This document shows positions 32,125 through 41,771 of a stretch of 64,000 bases of DNA, one piece after another. A model generated the notes under the pieces. That model was given only the letters and a program-made list of their open reading frames with translations. It did not search any database and was not told the DNA's origin. The position numbers and the translations under genes were made by a program. Source of the stretch: Thermodesulfobacteriota bacterium (GTDB lineage: Bacteria; Desulfobacterota; Desulfobacteria; Desulfobacterales; JAUWMJ01); the NCBI GenBank assembly GCA_034189135.1, contig JAXHVO010000065.1, forward strand, positions 45,194 through 109,193. The letters run 5' to 3'. Positions within the stretch are counted from its first letter, which is position 1. Every line of letters starts with the position of its first letter.

Positions 32125-34851
32125 TCATTTATCGACCTCGTGATTCAGTACCTGGCGGACTGTCTGTACAAATTCATCAGTGGCATAAGGCTTTTGGATG
32201 AAATGAACATCGTTCTTTAATGCACCTTGATGAACAATATGATTATCCGTATACCCGGACATAAAAATCACCCCGGCTTCCGGAAAAATTTTACTAAATT
32301 TCTCAGCCAGCTCTTTTCCGTTCATTTCCGGCATAATAAGATCGGTTATAAGCAAATCAGGTTTAATTTGTTCCTTGTCGATTAATTTTAAAGCAGCGCT
32401 GCCGTTTTTCGCTGAATAAACCCGGTATTTGAAAGATTTCAAAACTGTAACGGTATAATTTCGCACACCTTCATCGTCTTCAACAATCAAAATAGTTTCG
32501 CCAAAACCCGAAATAGCTTCTGTACTGATTTGCTCTTTAGAATTATTTTCGGCTTTTGCTTCAGTTGCCGGCCAGTAAATCTTGAATGTTGTCCCTTTTC
32601 CCGGTTCACTGTAAGCGTAAATGCTGCCTTCATTTTGTTTTACGATACCGTAAACCGTAGCCAGGCCCAGGCCGGTTCCTTTTCCGATACCTTTGGTTGT
32701 AAAGAAGGGCTCGAATATTTTTTGTTTAGTATCCTCATCCATGCCGATTCCGGTGTCGCTGACGGCAAACATGAGATAATGACCTTCCGTAATGCCCTGA
32801 TGTTGATCGATATATTCTCCACCAACATACATTTTTTTTGTTTCGATTGTTATTTTCTTTTCAGAGGCTTTATCCGTTTTAGTGTTAATGGCGTCTTTGG
32901 CATTTACAACCAGGTTGATTAAAATCTGTTCGATCTGACCGGGATCGGCCATAATTATGGGCGGATCAGGAATCAATTCCATTTGAACGCTGATATCTTC
33001 TTCAATCAGGCGCCTCAGCATTTTTGTTAAATCGGCAATTACCCGGTTGATGTCTAATGCTTCAGATTTATATACCTGCTTACGGCTGAAGGCCAGTAAC
33101 TGCCTGGTCAGGTTTACCGCTTTGTCGCCGGCTGTTTTAATTGAACTGATATCTTTATAAAGAGAATGAGTGTCGTCAATTTTCATTAAGGCTAATTCAC
33201 TGTGGCCGTTGATTACTGATAAAAGATTGTTAAAATCATGGGCCACACCTCCGGCCAGTGTGCCGACCGCTTCCATCTTCTGCGCCTGGCGCAATTGCCC
33301 TTCAAGTATTTTTCTGTCGCTGATATCGATTCCGAGCCCGATAAGATATTCCCTATTTTGAAACACCACTAGTTTTCCGTTTAGAAAAAAAGGTATTTGC
33401 CGGCCGACTTTAGTTGTAACCACTTCCTCCCGCGTGGCGTAGCCTTTGCTGAACGCATCTTCCATACCTTCGGCAATGTTTTGTTTACTTATTCCTGAAA
33501 AGAAGTCGAGCATTTGCATTGATTGAAATTCCTGCCTGGAATAACCGGTTATTTTCTCAAAATTTTCATTCCAATATAAAAACCTGCCGTCCCGGCCAAA
33601 AGCATAAAAAATACCGGGCATGCTGTTTATTAAATATCCTAAAAATTTTTGCTGTTCGGCTAATTCTTTTTTTATTTCTTTACGTTCGCTGATATCCGCA
33701 ATAATACCTCGAATACCGGCAATTTTGTTGTTTTTAATGATTAACGAGGGGAAGGCAAGAACCGGGAAAGGGCTTCCATCAGATCGCTGTGCTATGATTT
33801 CTATTGATTTAACAATTTGCCCTTTTTGTATTTGCACAATCTTCTTTTCTATTTTTGCATGATAATCATGATGAATTAATTGAAAAATGCTGATTTTGTT
33901 TTTTAAATCATTTTCAGTATATCCAAATAATGCATAAACATTTTTATTAACAAATGTAATAATACCTTCATTATCTATTTCAAACACAGTCTGGGGCAGG
34001 TTTTCGACAAATTCACGAAACTTTTTATCGCTTTCCCTGAGTTCATCTTCCATCTTTCTGCGTCCGGTTATATCCCGCAAAAGGGCTACGATTTGTTTTC
34101 CTTTCGACGTTTCTATCAGCGCCGCGTTGACTTCAACCGGAATGATTGTGCCGTTGTTAAGTATATGATCGACTTCATGATTCCTGACAACACCTTTTGA
34201 GATTACTTCCTGAATCGCTTTTTGGGTTTTTTCCTGATCAGAGCCGGCAGTCCAATGTGAAATATTTTTGCCTTTTATATCTTCGGCATTTGTAAAACCG
34301 GATAGTCGGGTATATTCAGAGTTTGCTTCTATAACATTTCCTTTTATATCGAGAATAGCATAACCGGTTCCTGTTGCTTCGATCAGCGCTTCTAATTTTT
34401 TTTCCCCGGAATCAATCTGTTCCGCGGTCCCTTTTATCGCTGTAATATCTTTATCTACTCCGGAGTATCCAAGCAATTTACCATTATCATCCAGCATGGG
34501 CAGTCCGTTAGTTAATATATGAACTTTTTTGCCTTTTTTCGTCAGATTCATGTTTTCAAGATCAACAATCGGTTTTTTCTTCCGCATTAAACTAACAAAA
34601 ATCGCCCTTACCCTTTCAGCTTCATCATCCGGCATTAAATCGAAAGGTGTTTTTCCGACAATTTCTTCATCTGAATAACCCAGTATATTCGCCTTTGAAC
34701 CTGCTGCGTGGGTATAAACGCAGTCGCGGTCAAACTCCCAAAGCCAGTCGCCTGAGCAAAGAGCAATATTACGAAAAAACTGCTCGGATTTACGCAGTTT
34801 CGATAATTCTTCTAATAGTTGTTTTTCGGTTTTATATTTATCTTCGGTCAT
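32125..34851 (-). CDS. Multi-PAS hybrid histidine kinase with C-terminal receiver
   Basis: A 908-residue cytoplasmic kinase without membrane segments. About four PAS domains (residues about 20-510) precede HisKA (phospho-acceptor His in [20 protein letters not shown]), HATPase_c (N-box [14 protein letters not shown]-box DTGIGMD and [18 protein letters not shown]) and a receiver domain with Asp in [13 protein letters not shown]. Stimuli are unknown; the PAS domains may bind redox or small ligands. The ATG at 34851 is chosen over 34890 because GGAGC precedes it. It is the last gene of a run of signalling genes. Confidence 0.92.
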   Translation of the reverse strand: MTEDKYKTEKQLLEELSKLRKSEQFFRNIALCSGDWLWEFDRDCVYTHAAGSKANILGYSDEEIVGKTPFDLMPDDEAERVRAIFVSLMRKKKPIVDLENMNLTKKGKKVHILTNGLPMLDDNGKLLGYSGVDKDITAIKGTAEQIDSGEKKLEALIEATGTGYAILDIKGNVIEANSEYTRLSGFTNAEDIKGKNISHWTAGSDQEKTQKAIQEVISKGVVRNHEVDHILNNGTIIPVEVNAALIETSKGKQIVALLRDITGRRKMEDELRESDKKFREFVENLPQTVFEIDNEGIITFVNKNVYALFGYTENDLKNKISIFQLIHHDYHAKIEKKIVQIQKGQIVKSIEIIAQRSDGSPFPVLAFPSLIIKNNKIAGIRGIIADISERKEIKKELAEQQKFLGYLINSMPGIFYAFGRDGRFLYWNENFEKITGYSRQEFQSMQMLDFFSGISKQNIAEGMEDAFSKGYATREEVVTTKVGRQIPFFLNGKLVVFQNREYLIGLGIDISDRKILEGQLRQAQKMEAVGTLAGGVAHDFNNLLSVINGHSELALMKIDDTHSLYKDISSIKTAGDKAVNLTRQLLAFSRKQVYKSEALDINRVIADLTKMLRRLIEEDISVQMELIPDPPIIMADPGQIEQILINLVVNAKDAINTKTDKASEKKITIETKKMYVGGEYIDQHQGITEGHYLMFAVSDTGIGMDEDTKQKIFEPFFTTKGIGKGTGLGLATVYGIVKQNEGSIYAYSEPGKGTTFKIYWPATEAKAENNSKEQISTEAISGFGETILIVEDDEGVRNYTVTVLKSFKYRVYSAKNGSAALKLIDKEQIKPDLLITDLIMPEMNGKELAEKFSKIFPEAGVIFMSGYTDNHIVHQGALKNDVHFIQKPYATDEFVQTVRQVLNHEVDK

Positions 34852-34913
34852 TTTAAGCTCCAACGTTGATAAAAAGACTTCATTAAACATGTCAATACAA
34901 GCAGGAGTCTCTA

Positions 34914-36239
34914 TTAATTATTAAATCCGAAAGACTGCCAGGGCACTATATCAATCAGCTCCGGTAGTTGTTTTGCTGTCAATCCTAATATCATCAAAGT
35001 CAGTTTAATATCAATTGTTTTCATTCGTTCCAATTCAAATTCCACCCGGAAACGAGTCATTAAAAGATCTGCCAGGCAGATTAGATGTGTTAATTCCGGA
35101 TAATTTGATGCCTTATGCGGAGTGTGGTGGTAAGCGACTACTTCTTTTAAGCTTGCCGGAAGCTCCCAGCGTTCGGCAAGCATTCGACCGGTTTCAGCAT
35201 GAGAGATTCCGAAAAGTTCCCTTTCCGTTTCGATGAGCGATTTGTCATCTTCAAACATTCGCCGGTAAAAATAAGAGTTTTCTTCAGCCACCAGCTGATC
35301 TAAAACAGTTTTGCCTATATCATGAAGCAGGCCTGCGGTGTAAGCCACGTCAGGTCGAACCGCTTTGCAGTATTCAGCTATTTTCTGGGCGGTAATTGCC
35401 GTGCCGACAGCATGGTGAAACAGTCCGCCTCTGCTCAGCGAATAACCGCCCTGCGATTGTTCATAGAACAATTCAGTGTAAACAGACAAGATCAACTGTA
35501 GAATTTTCTTTTCACCCAAAAGAGCAATACTACGGTCAATCGATTCAACCCGCATACTTAAGCCTAAATAAGAAGAATTGCAAAACTGGAGCACTTTAGC
35601 GCTTATAACCTGGTCTTGTCTTACTTCTTCGGCAACTTCCTTTATCTTATTATCACCGCTGTGGAGCATGCGCATAATTTTCAATGCGGTCTGGGGTATG
35701 GGCCGCACGTGTGTTATAGCGGCTTCGAGTCCTTTTTTATCTAATTTTTTGTATTCACCGGCTTCCCTGTTTTCCGGCAATCTCAAGGGCTCAACGGAAA
35801 TCTTCAAACTTTGCATATCTAATTTCAAACAACAGCTAAAATATCCCCCGGTTTCAGAGTTTACATGCTCTATATTCGAGAAGCCGAGATATTCCATAAC
35901 TATTTCCGTAATTTCACCGCCGATATTCAGTTGCAAGTCCTGCATCGTGACGCTTCCTACAAGTGCGCCACCGGCTGCCATAATCTGCAGATTATCTTTT
36001 TTAGCACCCGAATCAAATATTTTTTTGAAAAAGAGAGGCAGCCCTGTAGAAGCATATCTGAATAAATTATCGGGAGCCGACCCTGCCGGCCTGGGCAGGA
36101 GGATATGATATAAACCGCCAATGCGGGCTTTCTCATCAATGACTGCCAGGCCGACGCAGGAGCCCAGATAGGCGGAAAAAACCACATCATTAGAACGGCC
36201 AACCCAGTATTCACCGCTGCCGATTAATTTTTCTATCAT
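34914..36239 (-). CDS. CheD-HDOD fusion protein
   Basis: A 441-residue fusion. Residues 1-165 are CheD-like, with C28 in YLGSCVGLAV, H45 in GLYHILLP and S22 at the position of the usual catalytic Thr; CheD deamidates chemoreceptor glutamines. Residues 170-440 are an HDOD domain (ITHVRPIPQTALKIMRML, CNSSYLGL, GLLHDIGKTVLDQL), a regulatory domain related to HD phosphohydrolases. No chemoreceptors or che genes are in the window, so its target is elsewhere or non-chemotactic. It lies between two hybrid kinases on the same strand. Confidence 0.85.
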   Translation of the reverse strand: MIEKLIGSGEYWVGRSNDVVFSAYLGSCVGLAVIDEKARIGGLYHILLPRPAGSAPDNLFRYASTGLPLFFKKIFDSGAKKDNLQIMAAGGALVGSVTMQDLQLNIGGEITEIVMEYLGFSNIEHVNSETGGYFSCCLKLDMQSLKISVEPLRLPENREAGEYKKLDKKGLEAAITHVRPIPQTALKIMRMLHSGDNKIKEVAEEVRQDQVISAKVLQFCNSSYLGLSMRVESIDRSIALLGEKKILQLILSVYTELFYEQSQGGYSLSRGGLFHHAVGTAITAQKIAEYCKAVRPDVAYTAGLLHDIGKTVLDQLVAEENSYFYRRMFEDDKSLIETERELFGISHAETGRMLAERWELPASLKEVVAYHHTPHKASNYPELTHLICLADLLMTRFRVEFELERMKTIDIKLTLMILGLTAKQLPELIDIVPWQSFGFNN

Positions 36240-36311
36240 AAACCGTAGTGCTTCAGAAAATTCGGGGTACGATACTTGTATTTGAGAGATGTTTACAAAA
36301 TGTAAATGAGC

Positions 36312-38222
36312 TTATTTTTCATCCAGCACATTTTTAATAATACTGATAAAGCTCTTAAAGCTGAAAGGCTTAACTGCTTTTCCTTTAAAACCGTATTTTG
36401 AGTAATCGGTTAAAACGGGGTCGTTTGAATATCCGCTAGAAACAACGGCTTTCACATTTACATCGATCTTTAAAAGCGCAGATAGAATCTCTTTTCCTCC
36501 CATACTTCCGGGTATGGTAAGATCCAGCACTACGACATCGAATGGTTTACCTTTTTCATAATTTTGCTTAAATAACCCGATTGCTTCTTTGCCTTCTTCA
36601 GCAAAGCATACTTCCATGCCGCATCTTTTTAAAAATTCCCCGGTAATATTACGAACTGCTTCTTCATCATCCACAACCAGAGCGCAGCCTGACAGTTGGA
36701 CATCAAAATTCCTGGTGGTGTTTGTAACTACTGACTCAACGGTGGCGGGCAAGTAAACAGTGAAAACAGAGCCTTCGTCAACGCGCGAATCAACCGTTAT
36801 GCAACCTCCGTGTTTTTCTATAATCGAATAAACGGCAGAAAGACCCAGTCCGCGTCCAAGCGTGTTGGTTGTAAAGAAGGGGTCAAATATTTTTTTTATG
36901 TTTTCCGGAGGGATCCCGATACCTTCATCGCGGATGATGATCTTAATATAGTTTCCGGAAGACAGTTGTGCGGTTTTAATCTCTTTAGCTTCTTTCCCGT
37001 AAAGATTCTCAGAAGCAATCCATACTTGACCGCCGTCGGGCATAGAGTATATAGCGTTCAATGTCAGGTTGGTAAAGACCTGTCCAAACTGGTCTATATC
37101 GATCTCCGCTTTCCAGAGATCGGGTTGCAAATTAAAACGACCGCGAATGGGAGAGCCCTGCAAGGCAAAATCAACGCTTTTATGAATAAATTTATTCATA
37201 TCCGTCTCTTCTTTAAAGGGCGAACCGCCTTTGGAAAAAGTAAGCAGCTGGTTGCTTAACTTTTGAGCGCGAAACGTTGCCTTCTCTGCCTCTTTAAGCA
37301 TTTCCTCTGTTTCATGCGAGGATTTCGAAGTCATTTTAACGAGAGAAATGTTACCCAGGATTGCCGTGAGAATGTTATTAAAATTGTGAGCAATCCCTCC
37401 TGCCAAAACACCCAGCGATTCCAATTTTTGCGCTTTAATTAGTTCTTCCTGCATTTTCTTTTTTTCGCTTATGTCACGAAATATAAACACAAACCCCTTG
37501 AGTGTATCGTTTTCTCCGCCGATGGGCGATATCGTAAAATCGATGGGAAGGGTATGCCCGTTTTGTGCAGAAAGTTGTACGTTTTGAAGAAATTGAGGAT
37601 TTTCCTTTTGATATTTATAAATATCACGAAGATCGCCAAATTTTTTTTTAGTCTTCGCGCAGGAAAACCGGATTATTTCACTAATGTGCTTGTTAAGAAC
37701 ATCTCCCTGATTCACATTTATGAGTTTTTCCGCTACAGGGTTTAAATATTCTATTATTTCGTCCGGCCCGGTTGCGACAAGGCCCTCACCTATGCTGCTT
37801 AGGATAATAGAAAGCCATTTTTTATTATTTTTCAGTTCAAGTTCCAGCTTGTGCCGCTGGAGCGACATTTCAATCGTGATCTGCAGCTCTCTTTCTTTGA
37901 ATGGTTTTAAAATATATCCGTAAGGTGTTTTTTCTGCGGCACGTTGTAATGTTTTAGTATCCGAATGCGCCGTAAGGAAGATAATGGGAATATCATATTT
38001 TTCATTAATCAATCCGGCAGTTTCAATACCGTCTTTATTTCCTTTAATAATGATATCCATAAGTATCAGATCAGGATGAATTTCTTTGGTTTTTTGAATT
38101 GCCAGGTCGCCGGAATTGACCGCCACCGGTACCGAATAGCCCATTTTCAACAGCCTGTCTCTGATCTCCAGTGCGACAATGCTTTCATCTTCAACGATTA
38201 AAATTTTAGTTTTAGCATCCAT
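36312..38222 (-). CDS. Hybrid histidine kinase: receiver-PAS-HisKA-HATPase-receiver
   Basis: A 636-residue soluble kinase. N-terminal receiver (KILIVEDESIVALEIRDRL, Asp in LILMDIIIKGNKDG), a PAS domain, HisKA with His in GVLAGGIAHNFNNILTAI, HATPase_c (DEGIGIPPENIKKIFDPFF, GRGLGLSAVYSI) and a second receiver (Asp in VVVLDLTIPGSMGG). Two receivers suggest input from the neighbouring kinase and onward phosphorelay. GGAGC precedes the ATG. The HisKA_2 kinase gene is 17 bases upstream. Confidence 0.92.
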   Translation of the reverse strand: MDAKTKILIVEDESIVALEIRDRLLKMGYSVPVAVNSGDLAIQKTKEIHPDLILMDIIIKGNKDGIETAGLINEKYDIPIIFLTAHSDTKTLQRAAEKTPYGYILKPFKERELQITIEMSLQRHKLELELKNNKKWLSIILSSIGEGLVATGPDEIIEYLNPVAEKLINVNQGDVLNKHISEIIRFSCAKTKKKFGDLRDIYKYQKENPQFLQNVQLSAQNGHTLPIDFTISPIGGENDTLKGFVFIFRDISEKKKMQEELIKAQKLESLGVLAGGIAHNFNNILTAILGNISLVKMTSKSSHETEEMLKEAEKATFRAQKLSNQLLTFSKGGSPFKEETDMNKFIHKSVDFALQGSPIRGRFNLQPDLWKAEIDIDQFGQVFTNLTLNAIYSMPDGGQVWIASENLYGKEAKEIKTAQLSSGNYIKIIIRDEGIGIPPENIKKIFDPFFTTNTLGRGLGLSAVYSIIEKHGGCITVDSRVDEGSVFTVYLPATVESVVTNTTRNFDVQLSGCALVVDDEEAVRNITGEFLKRCGMEVCFAEEGKEAIGLFKQNYEKGKPFDVVVLDLTIPGSMGGKEILSALLKIDVNVKAVVSSGYSNDPVLTDYSKYGFKGKAVKPFSFKSFISIIKNVLDEK

Positions 38223-38239
38223 ATTTGCTCCATTTTTTC

Positions 38240-39970
38240 TTAAGAAAATAAAATTTCAAATTTGGTTCCGTTTTCTTTTTTCAAGTTTATTTCCCCATCC
38301 AATTGGTCGACAAGCGAATTTACCAACTGCAGACCTAAGGATGTGGTCTCGCGGAAGTCGATATTTTCCGGGAAACCTTTGCCATTATCACTAACAATCA
38401 GCTGTATCTGTTTTGCATTCGTCTGCTTTAAGGATACATGAATTTGCATAAATCCGGTTTCTGAGGAATTGTCTTCGGGCGATACAGCGTCGTTGGGGAA
38501 AGCGTATTTCATGATGTTTGAAACCAGTTCGTTTATAATCAGTCCACAAGGGATGGCCTTATCTATGCTTAAGGGAACCGAATCAATATCTAATTGTAAA
38601 TTAGCGGTACGACCTTCCTGCTTATAGGAGCTTACTATTTCGGTGGTTAAAGTATAAATATATTCTTTTATCGAAATATTTGCAAGATCATCGGAACGGT
38701 ACAGGTTTTCATGGATCAGAGCCATGGAAGTAATCCGGTTGCGGCTGTCTGTGAACAGTGAGGCTGTTTTTTCATCTTCAATATTCCTTGATTGTAAATA
38801 AAGCAGGCTGGAGATGATTTGCAGGTTGTTTTTTACGCGGTGATGGATTTCCTTTAGCAGAACTTCTTTTTCCCGCAGGGAAGTTGACAAGGCTTCCTCC
38901 GATTTTTTTTGGTCTGAAATATCCTGCACTGTTCCGACCATTCGTATTTTGTTATTTGATTCTTTCGGCTCGCTTTTGCCGATCCAGTGCACCCAGCGTA
39001 TTTCTCCGTCGTCGCGTATAATCTGAAATTGAACGTCAGGCTGTTTTTTTCCTTCTAAGAACATGTCAACCTCGGCAGTAACTAAAGAAACATAATCAGG
39101 GTGTACATGTTTAATAAATTCTTCCATAGGTACTAATTCGCTCTTCGAGGTTATTCCATAAATTTTTGCAACCTCTTTGCTTAAAATGGCGGTGCGAGTA
39201 TTTAAATCGAGTTCCCAATTTCCGATGTGAGAAATAGCCTGGGCTTCATGAAGATCGGCTAAAAGCTTTTTTTGTAATATATGGAGTTTGTCCCGCTCCT
39301 CCAGCACGTGTCGCAACGAACGTATTTTGTTTTTCAGCATGTCAACTACATCGCCGCTGAAATTAGCCATTAAAAAAAATGCAGTAATATTAAAGATGAC
39401 CAACACGGTTTGCTCAAAAATATCGAGTTCCCACTGAAAAGTGCGGATCACCGGTATCCAGTTAAAATATTGGCCGAACACAATAAAACTATAGCCTGCT
39501 GAACTGACGAAAGCCAGCCAGTAAGCCATTCCTTTATAAAAAATGAAACCGATTAAAGCGATGCCAAAGGCAAAAATCACAATAGAAACCGGAAAATCTA
39601 TTCCGCCGAAAAGATAGGTAAAAGCAGTGATCAGCAACATATCCAGGGTGGCCTGAACGGTACCGAACAATTCAATATTCTTAAAACGTTTGATTAGAAA
39701 AGAATAGGGGGTGTTTATAAAGGCTTCGATGAATTCGACAATCAGCGTCCAGATAAGCAATCGTTTCTGAAAAAAAAAGATTATTTTTTCTTCAGGTTCA
39801 TAAAAATAGAAATACAAGTATAAACCCGCGGTTAAAAGGAAAAGACCTGCTGCCACCAGGTTGCGAATTTTATTCATCCACTTCAGGCGCTGGATGAGCT
39901 CTTCCCGATCATCGTATATGGGGCTTATATATTGTGCTTCAATTTCAGTTCCCCGTTTATTTTTCTGCAC
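38240..39970 (-). CDS. Membrane histidine kinase of the HisKA_2 type with PAS domain
   Basis: A 576-residue sensor kinase. The N-terminal 200 residues have about six membrane segments (NLVAAGLFLLTAGLYLYFYF; PVSIVIFAFGIALIGFIFY; TVLVIFNITAFFLMANF). A coiled coil, a PAS/PAC region (ISHIGNWELDL to GTVQDISDQKK) and a HisKA_2 domain with His in LLKEIHHRVKNNLQIISSLL follow, then a HATPase (INELVSNIMKYAFP, DNGKGFPENIDF). The GTG start at 39970 has TAGGAT upstream. It is the first gene of a four-gene signalling run. Confidence 0.9.
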   Translation of the reverse strand: MQKNKRGTEIEAQYISPIYDDREELIQRLKWMNKIRNLVAAGLFLLTAGLYLYFYFYEPEEKIIFFFQKRLLIWTLIVEFIEAFINTPYSFLIKRFKNIELFGTVQATLDMLLITAFTYLFGGIDFPVSIVIFAFGIALIGFIFYKGMAYWLAFVSSAGYSFIVFGQYFNWIPVIRTFQWELDIFEQTVLVIFNITAFFLMANFSGDVVDMLKNKIRSLRHVLEERDKLHILQKKLLADLHEAQAISHIGNWELDLNTRTAILSKEVAKIYGITSKSELVPMEEFIKHVHPDYVSLVTAEVDMFLEGKKQPDVQFQIIRDDGEIRWVHWIGKSEPKESNNKIRMVGTVQDISDQKKSEEALSTSLREKEVLLKEIHHRVKNNLQIISSLLYLQSRNIEDEKTASLFTDSRNRITSMALIHENLYRSDDLANISIKEYIYTLTTEIVSSYKQEGRTANLQLDIDSVPLSIDKAIPCGLIINELVSNIMKYAFPNDAVSPEDNSSETGFMQIHVSLKQTNAKQIQLIVSDNGKGFPENIDFRETTSLGLQLVNSLVDQLDGEINLKKENGTKFEILFS

Positions 39971-40600
39971 TTTTAAATCCTATCCCCGTATTCGATTTTG
40001 ACATAATTGGCGTTGTCCAAAGGTGGAAAGACAGGTCCTGCATTTATAATAAGAATTATTGTTTTAGCTTTTTACGAAACCATCAGAGCTATAATCCGGC
40101 CTTTTAGAAATATATGCATGTTTTATGCCAGGAAGTTTGTTATAAATAAATAGCTATAATTTCATTTGGTTATATAACAGTGCCCAACGGTTTTTTATTT
40201 ATTCTGTCAAAAATATGGCATAACCCCTAATCCGGACAAGCCGGAAAAGTTGAGCGTTTCACTTGAAGAGTGCTAAGATTTAGGCTTAAAGCCCCGCACA
40301 GCGGGACACTCCTTAAGGTCTTTTCTGCCATTGATGGCAGGATCTGATTTCTCCGATTATTTTTTTTGCCGCTAAAATCATAAAATATACACTTAAGGTA
40401 CCAATACATGGAGATTTTAATAAGGGAAAACTGATAATCTCTAAATGCAGATGAAATTCCATCTTAAAATTAAAAACCACAAAAAAATATATGAAAAACT
40501 TTTCATACTTATCTGGTATTCGTTTCACAATAATTAAAACAGACATTGCTTGCTGATTGTTAACTGTCTGATATTACGTCAATCGTACGAATAGGTTTTT
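39971..40600. other. Intergenic region of about 630 bases, non-coding
   Basis: No supported gene lies here. Possible structures are CCGGACAAGCCGG (40234-40246), a perfect 4-bp arm hairpin, and a nested hairpin at about 40268-40316 (GAGTG, GCCCCGCACAGCGGG, CACTCCTT). Two minus-strand frames of 60-77 codons lack ribosome-binding sites and look like chance. The right end leads into a sigma-54 promoter. Confidence 0.5.
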
Positions 40601-40618
40601 TTGGCCCGATTATTGCTA
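40601..40618 (+). promoter_or_regulatory. Sigma-54 promoter
   Basis: TTGGCCCGATTATTGCTA matches the -24/-12 consensus (YTGGCACG-N4-TTGCW) with a single mismatch. GG at 40603-40604 and GC at 40615-40616 are separated by the required 10 bases. The predicted transcription start is near 40628, with a 40-base leader to the small gene at 40671. Activator sites upstream were not identified. Two sigma-54-type AAA+ genes occur at 19.2-21.5 kb in the same window. Confidence 0.75.
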
Positions 40619-40670
40619 CAATTTTGACTTATATACAGTAATCGATACCAGATAGCCTTGGGAGGTAAAC

Positions 40671-40832
40671 ATGGGGAAAAACCTTATGGAAAATACAGGT
40701 ATTCAATTATTGTTAGACAAGTATAAGAGAAAATTCCGAATCTCAGAAAATCTAAAGTATTACTCTAAAAAAGATTATCCGATTGCTGAAAAAAAATTTA
40801 TAAAATATGCATTACAAAAAGGTAAAGTATAA
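40671..40832 (+). CDS. Small basic protein, 53 residues, function unknown
   Basis: An ATG preceded by GGAGGTAAAC opens a 53-codon frame. The protein is rich in Lys and Tyr (LDKYKRKFRISENLKYYSKK, ending KYALQKGKV), has no cysteine, no membrane segment and no recognised domain. It is the first gene after a sigma-54 promoter and is followed 16 bases on by another small gene with its own ribosome-binding site. The two probably form an operon expressed under a specific stress or nutrient state. Confidence 0.65.
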   Translation: MGKNLMENTGIQLLLDKYKRKFRISENLKYYSKKDYPIAEKKFIKYALQKGKV

Positions 40833-40848
40833 ACGGAGGGTAATTTAA

Positions 40849-41040
40849 ATGTTGATAAAGACGGACACGTCTGAACTCGAAATATCAAAAGAAACCAATG
40901 TCTATTTAGGATCTCTGGAAGTCGGCCAGATTTTTAAAAACTGGACTGAGCTTGATGAAAACGCAAAGGCCCAGTTAGAAAAAATACAGGGGCAGGCTGA
41001 GAACCTGATCAGACGATCAGAGGAAATTTTAACCACATAA
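40849..41040 (+). CDS. Small protein, 63 residues, function unknown
   Basis: An ATG preceded by CGGAGGG opens a 63-codon frame. The N-terminus is mixed strand-like (DTSELEISKETNVYLGSLEV), the second half predicts one amphipathic helix (NAKAQLEKIQGQAENLIRRS). It is acidic, while its upstream partner is basic, so a complex of the two is conceivable but unproven. No family is recognised. Confidence 0.65.
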   Translation: MLIKTDTSELEISKETNVYLGSLEVGQIFKNWTELDENAKAQLEKIQGQAENLIRRSEEILTT

Positions 41041-41104
41041 ATTTTAACATCCAAACAATTTACTTTCGGTATGTGTTATAAATGTAGCTAACACATACTG
41101 ATAC

Positions 41105-41191
41105 TGATGCAGGATTGGAAGACTCCACGCTCAACCTGGGTGATGGCTCGACCGAACACTGCACCGCCTTGAAAATAATTCAAGGTCAAAT
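41105..41191 (+). ncRNA. Candidate structured RNA or 3' leader before a terminator
   Basis: This stretch is not coding in any convincing way and contains pairing blocks: GGTGATGGCTCGACC near 41140-41154, a GGTG/CACC pairing (41140-41143 with 41163-41166) and a clean hairpin CCTTGAA / TTCAAGG (41168-41186), directly followed by a strong terminator. A possible -10 (TATAAA near 41077) could give it its own promoter. It may be a small RNA, an attenuator or the 3' region of the small-gene operon. The 5' part faintly resembles a fluoride aptamer, but the 3' core is not there. Confidence 0.35.
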
Positions 41192-41225
41192 GGGCAGGAC
41201 TGGAAATGGTTCTGCCCTTTTTTTT
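41192..41225 (+). terminator. Intrinsic terminator
   Basis: GGGCAGGAC (41192-41200) pairs with GGTTCTGCCC (41209-41217) in a 9-bp stem with one G-U pair and an 8-base loop, followed by eight T residues (41218-41225). It closes the small-gene operon and separates it from the FHA-ClC genes. The 186 bases between it and the FHA gene show nothing else. Confidence 0.85.
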
Positions 41226-41411
41226 CCCCAGGTGGGTCACCACTTTAATTACAGACTTGCATTGATAGGCGCAATATTATATATAATAATATATTTTCTT
41301 TTAAAGATTTAAATTTCCTGCAGATTACTTCTCATTTAATGAAACCTTTGCAAAGCACCGCTTTACAGAGATCCCTAAGCTTTTCAAGCGTAATGGCCAT
41401 GGAGGTAATCG

Positions 41412-41771
41412 ATGATCAAAATACTGCTGAAGCATAAAAATAAATTACTAAACACTTTTTCATTCGAAAAGGATGAAATTACCATTGGCCGGCTTAAAAA
41501 CAGAGATATCCACCTTAATAATCCTGCCGTTTCCAAACAACATGCACGAATTATTGAGAAAGAGGGCAGCTATTTAATTGAAGACCTGAAAAGCACCAAC
41601 GGTATATATCTCAACACAGTCAGGGTTATCAGCAGGTATCTAAAGGATGGTGATGTAATAACTATTGGGAAATATACCCTGGTGGTCAGCATTAAAACAG
41701 AAAATGACAATAATTCCACCCACAATTCAAAGGGACGGATTATGATGCTTAATGTTGAAAGGCTGAGGTAG
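41412..41771 (+). CDS. FHA-domain protein
   Basis: A 119-residue protein built around one FHA domain (ITIGRLKNRDIHLNNPAVSK, QHARIIEK, STNGIYLNTV), which binds phosphothreonine peptides. The conserved Arg, Ser, His and Asn of the binding site are all present. It ends directly against the ClC gene start (TAG then TTG), so translational coupling is likely. GGAGGTAATCG precedes the ATG. Its partner kinase is not in the window. Confidence 0.9.
   Translation: MIKILLKHKNKLLNTFSFEKDEITIGRLKNRDIHLNNPAVSKQHARIIEKEGSYLIEDLKSTNGIYLNTVRVISRYLKDGDVITIGKYTLVVSIKTENDNNSTHNSKGRIMMLNVERLR

Noticed and set aside
40227..40546. Two overlapping minus-strand frames of 60 and 77 codons
   Set aside because: No ribosome-binding sites, no domain, low-complexity start; likely chance in a non-coding gap.
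41130..41200. Fluoride riboswitch upstream of the FHA-ClC genes
   Set aside because: Only the 5' part resembles the aptamer. The conserved 3' strand and P1 pairing are not found, and the ClC has the chloride-type GREGP filter.
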